Positions 26,141-31,998 of a stretch of DNA of 47,132 nt are shown here, piece after piece. A program made the translations under genes and the position numbers. The stretch comes from Streptomyces sp. ISL-11 (GTDB lineage: Bacteria > Actinomycetota > Actinomycetes > Streptomycetales > Streptomycetaceae). The notes beneath the pieces were generated by a model. It saw only the letters and a list, made by a program, of their open reading frames with translations, was not told where the DNA came from and ran no database searches. Location: positions 1 to 47,132 of the forward strand of contig NZ_JAGGOL010000019.1 in NCBI RefSeq assembly GCF_018614525.1. The letters are read 5' to 3'. How positions within the stretch are numbered: the first letter of the stretch is position 1; each line of letters starts with the position of its first letter.

Positions 26141-26890
26141 CTAGAAGCGCCAGCCTTCGAGGCTCGCGAGCATCTGAGCCCTGGCCTCGACCACGGCCAT
26201 GCGCGCTATGCGCTCGCCTTCGTGGACGTGGGCGGCCTGGCTGGTTACCTGGCCAGGCCACTTGCGGTAGAGGAGGCCGGTATCGGCCGTGAACCAACCG
26301 CGGCTCACCGCGCTCAGCGCCAGCAGCAATCCCGTGTCTTCGGACGCTGGCAAGGCCATCCAGCCACCGAGGGCCAAGAGCAGGTCCCGGCGGACGAACA
26401 ACGTCGCGGGGTGCACCTGCGCACGGAAGTCGTGCGCCTTCCAGTGCTGGAGCACGGATCCCCGGTCGAGCACCCCCTCGGGCGGGTCTTGGTCGAACCC
26501 GACGGTAGAACCGTCGGGCAGGAGGTCCAGCACCCGAGACGTTGCCCAGCTGACTCCAGGATGGTCCGTCAAGGCCCCCAGGTCCCGAGCCAGCGCGCCC
26601 GGGGTGAGCATGTCGTCGGCGTCCAGCACCTTGACGTACCGGCCCTCAGCGCGAGACAGAGCCATCGTGCGCGCGACGCCGGCGCGCCCCTGGCGCCCCT
26701 GCCCGAAGCTGACGCGCGGATCATCGGGGACGTAGGGCGTGACAGCATCGGTTTCGCCGTCTTCCTGAATGATCCATTGCCAGTCCCACCCATCGGGCAT
26801 CTGCTGCTCGACCAGCGATTTATATGCGGCCGGAAGGAATTCGGCACCCGGGGCGTGCACCGCTGTTATGACCGAGACGAGATTGGTCAT
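26141..26890 (-). CDS. Family 2 glycosyltransferase
   Basis: A 249-residue GT-A fold enzyme. NLVSVITAVHAPGAEFLPAAYKSL is the N-terminal nucleotide-binding strand. WQWIIQEDGE and YVKVLDADDMLTPGAL (the DxD-like metal/nucleotide-sugar motif, DADD) are typical of GT2. The C-terminal part (HPATLFVRRDLLLALGGWMALPASEDTGLLLALS) carries the acceptor-side acidic ED motif. It transfers a sugar from a nucleotide donor; donor and acceptor are unknown. No membrane segment is seen. It starts 2 bases after the GntR stop, so the two are co-transcribed. Its presence in an AICE suggests surface or metabolite glycosylation cargo. Confidence 0.88.
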   Translation of the reverse strand: MTNLVSVITAVHAPGAEFLPAAYKSLVEQQMPDGWDWQWIIQEDGETDAVTPYVPDDPRVSFGQGRQGRAGVARTMALSRAEGRYVKVLDADDMLTPGALARDLGALTDHPGVSWATSRVLDLLPDGSTVGFDQDPPEGVLDRGSVLQHWKAHDFRAQVHPATLFVRRDLLLALGGWMALPASEDTGLLLALSAVSRGWFTADTGLLYRKWPGQVTSQAAHVHEGERIARMAVVEARAQMLASLEGWRF

Positions 26891-26892
26891 GC

Positions 26893-27681
26893 TCACCACC
26901 TAGCCAGGGGAGTCGTGAAGACCAGTTCTGTACGGTCACCAGGCAACGTCACGTCGGCTACCTCCACCACTCGCCCACCGATGTCGATCGAAGTCTTCCG
27001 GAGAATCATCACCGCGACACCCGCCGTGAGGCCGAGTTCCTCCATCTCCTCCACCGTGGGCGGTCGGGCCGTGATGCGTTCCACCACGCGGTCCAGCTCG
27101 ATACCGACGGTGTGCAGCTGGCTCTGCGTACCGCCCGGCCAAGGCTCATTCGCCTGGTTGAGCAGGTCTGGGTTGGGTGAGACGAGGTCGTACACGAGGT
27201 ACGAGTGCACGAGGTTGAACGGCGCGTCTTCCTCGCTGTAACGCGTCCGGTAGGCCCGCTCCAGCAGCCGCGATCCCACGGGCAAGCTGAACGCTGCTGC
27301 AAGGTCCTCATTGGCTACGGTCTCGCGATATTCGGCATGAAAGACCAGGTCAGACACCGTGAGTCCAGTGTCATGTTCAGTGGCACCGGTCGCCTGCCGC
27401 TCTGCCAGGGAGCCGCGCACTCGGTCCTTCTCCCACTGATGCCGCTCGTTGGTTCGCTTCACCACTCGCCTCGGCTCGCGGACGATGTTCCCACGCCCGT
27501 GGCGCTTCTCGATCAGCCCTTCAGCCTGGAGCACGCCGAGAGCCTGCCGCACGGTCGGCAGGCTCACCCTGTACTGCTCGGCGAGTGCTGTCTCCGCAGG
27601 GAGGCGATCCCCCGGGCTGAGCCGACCTGCGCGGATGCGCTCTCGTAGCTCGTCCGCGATCTGCTCGTATCGCTTGGCCAT
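26893..27681 (-). CDS. GntR-family regulator (HTH plus UTRA), probable transfer repressor
   Basis: A 262-residue protein. The winged HTH is at residues 1-~70 (YEQIADELRERIRAGRLSPGDRLPAETALAEQYRVSLPTVRQALGVLQAEGLIEKRHGRGNIV), then a linker and a UTRA ligand domain (~95-250). This is the HutC subfamily, the class of KorSA of pSAM2 and the Kor/TraR repressors of Streptomyces conjugative plasmids. It is divergent from the rightward operon, and the perfect palindrome at 27768-27797 next to that promoter is its likely operator. A related half-site (TCCTCAA at 27725) lies nearer its own start, so autoregulation is likely. It heads the operon with the glycosyltransferase. Confidence 0.92.
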   Translation of the reverse strand: MAKRYEQIADELRERIRAGRLSPGDRLPAETALAEQYRVSLPTVRQALGVLQAEGLIEKRHGRGNIVREPRRVVKRTNERHQWEKDRVRGSLAERQATGATEHDTGLTVSDLVFHAEYRETVANEDLAAAFSLPVGSRLLERAYRTRYSEEDAPFNLVHSYLVYDLVSPNPDLLNQANEPWPGGTQSQLHTVGIELDRVVERITARPPTVEEMEELGLTAGVAVMILRKTSIDIGGRVVEVADVTLPGDRTELVFTTPLARW

Positions 27682-27737
27682 GTGGTGCTCACCATCCCTG
27701 GTTCTTGGGCGGACACAGCATAAGTCCTCAAGAGGTG

Positions 27738-27797
27738 TTGACGACTGCCGCCCGGGCCCGGCATAGTCTCCTCAACTCCTAAGGAGGAGTTGAGGAG
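27738..27797 (+). promoter_or_regulatory. Rightward promoter with perfect palindromic operator
   Basis: TTGACG (27738-27743) and CATAGT (27762-27767), spaced 18 bases, form a promoter. At its start point lies a perfect inverted repeat with 13-bp arms and a 4-base spacer (27768-27797; arms CTCCTCAACTCCT and complement). A bound protein would block initiation. The adjacent GntR protein is the expected ligand. Confidence 0.75.
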
Positions 27798-27808
27798 ATG
27801 ACCTCTTC

Positions 27809-28030
27809 ATGAGCGTCTCGCTCTCTCCCTTTATGCCCGTCTGCACCGACGGAGCTGATCCGCACCTGCGCCCAGAGGCCCTCGTGAAACAGGGCCGAAG
27901 GAAGCGTCTGTTCGTTGAGACCTCAATAGAGTGCCTGACCCAGCCGCATGCACACGTGTGGTCGATGGGTGCGGGTCATCCATCCCTATCGGACAGGATG
28001 ACCTGCCCGGATCTGCCCTTGGGGCAGTGA
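27809..28030 (+). CDS. Possible small leader protein of the transfer operon
   Basis: A 73-codon frame begins 11 bases after a GAGGAG that is part of the palindromic operator. The product (MSVSLSPFMPVCTDGADPHLRPEALVKQGRRKRLF...) has no recognised domain. Its position directly behind the regulated promoter supports it; the lack of a family signal and its run into a 33-bp tandem repeat argue against. It may be a leader peptide or not expressed. Confidence 0.35.
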   Translation: MSVSLSPFMPVCTDGADPHLRPEALVKQGRRKRLFVETSIECLTQPHAHVWSMGAGHPSLSDRMTCPDLPLGQ

Positions 28031-28074
28031 CTGGCATCGCCGGATCTGCCCTCTCGGGGTGGTGACTGGCACTC
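28007..28074 (+). repeat. Two tandem 33-bp repeats with hairpin potential
   Basis: The motif CCGGATCTGCCCT, spacer, GTGACTGGCA occurs at 28007 and again at 28040. The first contains a stem CTGCCC-ttg-GGGCAG. They lie in the leader of the transfer operon and might be protein-binding or attenuator structures. Confidence 0.55.
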
Positions 28075-28232
28075 ACTGATTTCAGACCTCAGAACCTGTC
28101 ACGGACCCATGAGCCCGTGCTGAGCACCAGTGCTCACGATCCCCGGCACCTTCACCGCGCCAATTGCGGAGAGGCGGTGTCGAGGGTCGTGGCCGCTCGT
28201 GTGAACGAGATGGCAGGCAATGACGACCATGC

Positions 28233-28292
28233 ACGCCCGGGGCGGCCGCCTCTCACCACAAGACCGCGACCGCCCCGGCTTCTCCGCCCCTA
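28233..28292 (+). repeat. 60-nt stem-loop repeat, copy A (before the small gene at 28311)
   Basis: First of three near-identical copies (others at 37051 and 38561). CCGGGGCGG pairs with CCGCCCCGG, closing a loop with CTCTCACCACAAGACC. It ends 18 bases before an ATG. Nothing else convincing was seen between 28075 and 28232. Confidence 0.85.
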
Positions 28293-28310
28293 CGAACTCA
28301 AGGGACACTC

Positions 28311-28610
28311 ATGCGTACGTACATCGGCGGCCATGAGGCCGTCACCGTCGATGACTTCCTCGAACTGGCGTTAGGGACGCCGCCCGAGCTGTGGCTGGGC
28401 GTCGAGGACGAGAGCGAGGAGGAGCGGTCCGCGCGTCTGGATGCGGCTCGTGACATCCTCGCCGACAACCCGCACCTGTACGACACGGTGATCCAGGTCG
28501 CCGCGTCGCTGATCGGTACCCGCGCCGTGGCCTCGCACCGTCTCGCACCGGTGAGCCGCTCCAGGGAGAACCGGGGCGGCCAGGTGGCGCCCGGGGCGGA
28601 GGCGGCATGA
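28311..28610 (+). CDS. Small acidic hypothetical protein upstream of the GGDEF gene
   Basis: A 99-residue protein starting MRTYIGGHEAVTVDDFLELALGTPPELWLGVEDESEEERSARLDAARDIL. No named domain. The middle is strongly acidic and helical, and the C-terminus is a short basic and Gly-rich tail. The stop overlaps the next start (ATGA), giving tight coupling with the diguanylate cyclase, so it may be a partner or regulator of it. It follows stem-loop repeat copy A by 18 bases. Confidence 0.72.
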   Translation: MRTYIGGHEAVTVDDFLELALGTPPELWLGVEDESEEERSARLDAARDILADNPHLYDTVIQVAASLIGTRAVASHRLAPVSRSRENRGGQVAPGAEAA

Positions 28611-29257
28611 ACACGCTGGCTTCCGTCTCGACGGCCGCCGCCCCGCTGCTGGCTGGATGGTCGGTCCATACCTTGCTGCTGCGCCGAAGGATCGCCCGGA
28701 TCCGCCTGGACCCGCTGACCGGCTTGCCCGGTCGCGCGCAGTTCACCACCTCGGCTCGGCGCGATCTGCGCATCCCCGGCGCCGTGGTGGTGCTGGTGGA
28801 CCTGGACGGTTTCAAGGCCGTCAACGACGCCCACGGACATGCTGCCGGCGACGCGGTCCTGACCGCGATCGGTGGCCGGTTGCAGACGTGGGCGGCTCTG
28901 CTGGGTGGCAGCGCCGGTCGGCTGGGTGGCGATGAGTTCGCTGCCACGGTCGTCATCCCTGATCCAGGCCGCCGGCCGTTCGAGCTGCGTGAGCTCGACA
29001 ACGCGCTGTGTTCCCCGGTGCCCTTCCGGGGCGCTGAGCTCACCGTAGGCGCCTCCATCGGCGCGTTCGCCGTCGCCGGCCTTCCCGCCCCGGCCTTGGA
29101 TCTCGCGCTGAGGCGTGCGGATGAGGCCATGTACGCGGCGAAGCGATCGGCCGGCGGCTGGCGCATCGCGGAGGGCCCTATCCCGGAGATGACGACCACC
29201 AACGGCCGGCGGACCGGCCGTCCCGGCACCACCGCCCCGGCAGGAGGCCGCCGATGA
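28607..29257 (+). CDS. GGDEF-domain diguanylate cyclase
   Basis: A 216-residue protein. A short hydrophobic N-terminal helix (AAAPLLAGWSVHTLLL) is followed by a GGDEF domain: DPLTGLPGRAQF, VVVLVDLDGFKAVNDAHGHAAGDAVL, and the active-site loop RLGGDEFAA with G107-G-D-E-F111. All signature residues for making c-di-GMP from two GTP are present. No RxxD inhibitory site precedes the loop, so product inhibition through that site is not expected. In Streptomyces c-di-GMP with BldD holds back sporulation, so this element gene could keep the host vegetative. It overlaps both neighbours by four bases. Confidence 0.92.
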   Translation: MNTLASVSTAAAPLLAGWSVHTLLLRRRIARIRLDPLTGLPGRAQFTTSARRDLRIPGAVVVLVDLDGFKAVNDAHGHAAGDAVLTAIGGRLQTWAALLGGSAGRLGGDEFAATVVIPDPGRRPFELRELDNALCSPVPFRGAELTVGASIGAFAVAGLPAPALDLALRRADEAMYAAKRSAGGWRIAEGPIPEMTTTNGRRTGRPGTTAPAGGRR

Positions 29258-30261
29258 CCGCACTGCGCCACCGCCTCTACCGCTGCCTCCACCCACGCCA
29301 CTACCGCGCCGGGCAACTGGCCGAGCAGCAGTACCGGGACGTCGATGCGCACCTGGTGCGCGAGGACTACACCCAGCCCGCCTCCCTCGACGACCTGCAC
29401 GCCGGGCCCGTCGACGGGGGCGTCGACGCCGCTCTGACGCCCGTCGACGGGCGTCGAGCGGGTCAGGCCGCAGCCTTCCGCAACGTCCGCCCGAGCGAGG
29501 GGGACCTCGTGAAGATTCGCCGCTGGAAGCCGGGCCGCGTGCCCGGTAGCGGGAGGCGGTCGACGGGCGTCGAGGGCCCGTCGACGCCCGTCGGCGTGAC
29601 GATGCCGCCGCTGGTTGAGGTGGCGATCACCTCTCTCGCGGGCGGGCTGACGATGGTCCTGACGGCCATTGCCTTCTGGCTGTCGTACGAGCATTTGCAG
29701 GAGCTCGCCGCCCGTCACGGCATGGCCGACGCTGTTGCCCGGTCGTGGGCCTGGCCCGGCACCGTCGATCTTTTCATCGTCGTCGGCGAGCTGCTGATCC
29801 TGCGCGCCTCGCTCGCCCGGCGCGTCGACTTGTGGGCAATCGGGCTGGCCACAGCAGGTTCTGGCGGATCGATCGCGCTGAACGTGGCGGGGGTCGGCAC
29901 GGACGCGACCACCCTGGACTACGTGGTGGCCGCCGTGCCACCGGTCGCCGCTCTGTTGGCGTTCGGCGCGCTGATGCGGCAGGTCCACGCCTACCTCGCC
30001 CACCGAGCTCAGACGCCCGTCACCGCCCGCTCGACGCCCGTCGAGAGCTCGTCGACGGGCGTCGAGGCACCGTTGACGCCCGTCGAGACGGCACCCGTAC
30101 CCGTCACGGTGACCCTCGATCGGGCCTTGGCCCGCGACCGGTACCGGAGCCTGCCGAGGGCCCGACGGCGCCGGAACTCCCGGCGCCGTCAACGCCCGTC
30201 ACCCCCGCGTCGACGCCCGTCGAAGCCTCGTCGACGCGCGTGCACCTGTGCCCGCCGGTGA
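29254..30261 (+). CDS. DUF2637-type membrane protein of the transfer operon (C-terminus frameshifted)
   Basis: A 335-residue frame as it stands. The soluble N-terminus contains several STPV/STGV-like repeats. A DUF2637-like block of four membrane helices (PLVEVAITSLAGGLTMVLTAIAFWLSYEHL, TVDLFIVVGELLILRASLA, LWAIGLATAGSGGSIALNVAG, YVVAAVPPVAALLAFGALM) occupies ~115-260. The last ~45 residues are Arg/Pro-rich nonsense, while the natural continuation (PVPEPAEGPTAPELPAPSTPV...) is in the -1 frame to 30458. Proteins of this type accompany tra/spd genes and are thought to help plasmid spread. The DNA carries many copies of GACGCCCGTC in both orientations. Confidence 0.8.
   Translation: MTALRHRLYRCLHPRHYRAGQLAEQQYRDVDAHLVREDYTQPASLDDLHAGPVDGGVDAALTPVDGRRAGQAAAFRNVRPSEGDLVKIRRWKPGRVPGSGRRSTGVEGPSTPVGVTMPPLVEVAITSLAGGLTMVLTAIAFWLSYEHLQELAARHGMADAVARSWAWPGTVDLFIVVGELLILRASLARRVDLWAIGLATAGSGGSIALNVAGVGTDATTLDYVVAAVPPVAALLAFGALMRQVHAYLAHRAQTPVTARSTPVESSSTGVEAPLTPVETAPVPVTVTLDRALARDRYRSLPRARRRRNSRRRQRPSPPRRRPSKPRRRACTCARR
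29403..30236. repeat. Dispersed GACGCCCGTC(GA) repeats in both orientations within the DUF2637 gene
   Basis: About ten copies of GACGCCCGTCGA or its complement occur in this span, including a 20-bp perfect palindrome at 29436-29455 and inverted pairs near 29560-29595 and 30031-30065. They encode STPV or STGV depending on strand. They may be only coding repeats, or recognition sites for a DNA-binding transfer protein. Confidence 0.75.
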
Positions 30262-30458
30262 TCTACCGCAATCGTGCCGACCAGGTGATCCGCGCACTGT
30301 TCGGCACCGACTTCGTCCAGCCGAGTACCGCCCGCATGACCGAGGCCATGGCCGCGGCCGGGCTGGGCGGCTCGGAGTCGACCGCCCGCACCGCACGCGG
30401 CCGAGTCAAGGCCCGCGAGCCCTACCTGGCCAGCCTCCCCACCGCCATCGCCAGCTGA
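30142..30458 (+). pseudogene. Displaced C-terminal part of the DUF2637 gene
   Basis: In the -1 frame relative to the upstream gene this stretch reads PEPAEGPTAPELPAPSTPV and ends with a conserved-looking segment (VIYRNRADQVIRALFGTDFVQPSTARMTEAMAAAGLGGSESTARTARGRV), plausible as a small helix-turn-helix-like tail. A single-base deletion near 30115-30150 would cause the break. There is no independent start or ribosome site. Programmed -1 frameshifting is an alternative, but no classic slippery heptamer is evident. Confidence 0.65.
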
Positions 30459-30487
30459 CGCGCACCTCCCGCAAAGGAGCACCGCAG

Positions 30488-30838
30488 ATGGAACCCCAAA
30501 CCATAGGTGACCAAGGCCCGGTGATCGAGGCCCTGTACCGGCTGCTCAACACCTTCCCGCACCTGCCCGCCGCTGACTTGAGGGTCGGCACCGTCATCCT
30601 GCGCTCCCGCGTCGTGGAGGGCATCAGCATCACGCTGCACAGCTCGTTCTCGGACTTCGAGACCTGGCGGGAAGCGCTGGGCATCGACGTCAACACCGTC
30701 GAGTGGAAGCCCAAGCCGGACCGGTCATACGAAGTCCTTGAAGCCTGCGGTGCGTTCGCTGACGTCGCGGTCGACCTGGCCGGCTTCATCCCGCTGGAGC
30801 CCGAACCGGTACCGGCGACTGCTGTCGCCGCACTCTGA
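30488..30838 (+). CDS. Hypothetical protein of the transfer operon
   Basis: A 116-residue protein (MEPQTIGDQGPVIEALYRLLNTFPHLPAADLRVGTVILRSRVVEGISITLHSSFSDFETWREALGIDV...). No named domain. The pattern suggests a small alpha/beta fold with a conserved acidic/aromatic core. AAAGGAG lies 8 bases before the ATG. The stop overlaps the next gene's start. Small proteins of this kind are common in Streptomyces AICE transfer regions and have no assigned role. Confidence 0.75.
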   Translation: MEPQTIGDQGPVIEALYRLLNTFPHLPAADLRVGTVILRSRVVEGISITLHSSFSDFETWREALGIDVNTVEWKPKPDRSYEVLEACGAFADVAVDLAGFIPLEPEPVPATAVAAL

Positions 30839-31221
30839 TGTCGCCGGCGTTCGGCACGTGCTACGACCCGACCGGGGCGGCCCACGGAATCCCTACCTTC
30901 CCGTGGCGTCTGGCCCCGGACGGCCTGGCCACCCGCCGCCAACTGCGCGCCCGCGGCCTGCGCCCCGGCGGCCAGGCGGTCACCGCGCAAGTGATGCGCC
31001 GCAACTGCCGCCGCGGCGGGGTCCAGGTCGCCTACCTCTACCTGGTGGCAGGGGCGAAACCGGTCCGGCCTATGACTCCGGCCAAGTGCGCGGCGCTCGA
31101 CCGGGCGATGACGGCCCGCCGCACCTGTCCCGCCTGCCAGAGGGATGCCGGCTATTGCATCCCCACCTCGCTCGGGATGTGCGTGACCTGCGCCTACCCG
31201 GAAGAACAGCGCGCCGCCTGA
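30838..31221 (+). CDS. RRQRL-motif zinc-binding protein
   Basis: A 127-residue protein. LATRRQLRARGLRPGGQ corresponds to the RRQRL-type motif seen in small Streptomyces mobile-element proteins, and a Cys cluster (CPACQRDAGYCIPTSLGMCVTC) is a probable zinc ribbon with two CxxC-like pairs. Both features suggest a nucleic-acid-binding or scaffold role; function is not established. The ATG overlaps the upstream TGA (TGATG), so it is translationally coupled. Confidence 0.82.
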   Translation: MSPAFGTCYDPTGAAHGIPTFPWRLAPDGLATRRQLRARGLRPGGQAVTAQVMRRNCRRGGVQVAYLYLVAGAKPVRPMTPAKCAALDRAMTARRTCPACQRDAGYCIPTSLGMCVTCAYPEEQRAA

Positions 31222-31249
31222 TGACCCCAACCCGCGAGGAGACCCAGCG

Positions 31250-31483
31250 GTGGCCACCCAGACCGCACACGGACTGGCCGCCACGGCGGCCACGACCGCG
31301 TACCACTACGTCATCACCGTCCAGACGCCGCGGGGGCTGATGAACACCCGTGGCGCCGTCGTGGACGTCCAGCCGGGCGCCACCCGGGCGCAGTGCCTGG
31401 ACTACGTGATGAAGCCGCTGTTCGAGGAGTTCGGCGAGCCGATCGTGATCCTGTTCTTCGCCCTGGAGCCCAACCAGCTCTGA
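31250..31483 (+). CDS. Small hypothetical protein
   Basis: A 77-residue protein with a GTG start, preceded by GAGGAG at 31236. The sequence (YHYVITVQTPRGLMNTRGAVVDVQPGATRAQCLDYVMKPLFEEFGEPIVILFFALEPNQL) suggests a small alpha/beta fold. No named family was recognised. It lies in the co-directional run of small transfer-region genes. Confidence 0.68.
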   Translation: MATQTAHGLAATAATTAYHYVITVQTPRGLMNTRGAVVDVQPGATRAQCLDYVMKPLFEEFGEPIVILFFALEPNQL

Positions 31484-31524
31484 CCCGCGCCGCCTCCCCC
31501 TGTCCGCCGAGGAAAGGACGCACG

Positions 31525-31836
31525 TTGAAGTTCCGCCACCTTCGTCTCCCGGCCGCCGCCCTCGTCGGCGCGGCGGTCGCCTGGTCCATCGGAATCCGGC
31601 TGCGCGCCTACGACGTCCCCATGAGCATTAACTGGGCGTGCGCGCTGGCGCTCTTCGCCAACGTCACCCTGTCGGTCAACCACCTCGCCGAGGCCGCATC
31701 GACCACCACCCATCGCTGCCGCGTGCCCGGCTGCTCCTTCCGCGTGCGGCTGTGGGACGTCGACGCGGCAGAGAGTCGCCGCTGGCAGGAAGCCGCCGCC
31801 GCGCACCCCGGCCACGCCCTGACCCAGCGCACCTGA
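31525..31836 (+). CDS. Small membrane protein with Cys/His C-terminal segment
   Basis: A 103-residue protein using TTG at 31525, chosen because GGAAAGGA lies just upstream and the N-terminus then begins KFRHLRLPAAALVGAAVAWSIGI, a membrane helix. A second hydrophobic stretch (INWACALALFANVTLSVNHLAEA) follows. The C-terminus contains a possible zinc motif (THRCRVPGCSFRVRLWDVDAAESRRWQEAAAAHPGH; C-x4-C...H). It probably belongs to the Spd group of small transfer proteins, but this is inferred from position. Confidence 0.68.
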   Translation: MKFRHLRLPAAALVGAAVAWSIGIRLRAYDVPMSINWACALALFANVTLSVNHLAEAASTTTHRCRVPGCSFRVRLWDVDAAESRRWQEAAAAHPGHALTQRT

Positions 31837-31918
31837 ACCACGCCCGCACCAGCAACGGCGTCCCCGGCCTGCTCCATCAGGACCTGAACGGGGCGCCCTT
31901 ACTGCGGTGCACGTCGGC

Positions 31919-31959
31919 CCGGCGCGGCCCCTGGCCTGGGCAGCTACAGGCCGCGCCGG
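31919..31959 (+). promoter_or_regulatory. Stem-loop before the basic Spd-like gene
   Basis: A perfect 11-bp inverted repeat (CCGGCGCGGCC and complement, 19-base loop) ends 40 bases before the ATG at 31999. Its shape and position resemble the 60-nt stem-loop repeats upstream of other genes here, though the sequence differs. Confidence 0.55.
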
Positions 31960-31998
31960 TTCCCCACCCCAAGCACACGCGAGATGGAGGACTTCAGC

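Noticed and set aside
28342..30192. Long minus-strand frame opposite the GGDEF and DUF2637 genes
   Set aside because: It is antisense to well-supported genes and shows no domain.
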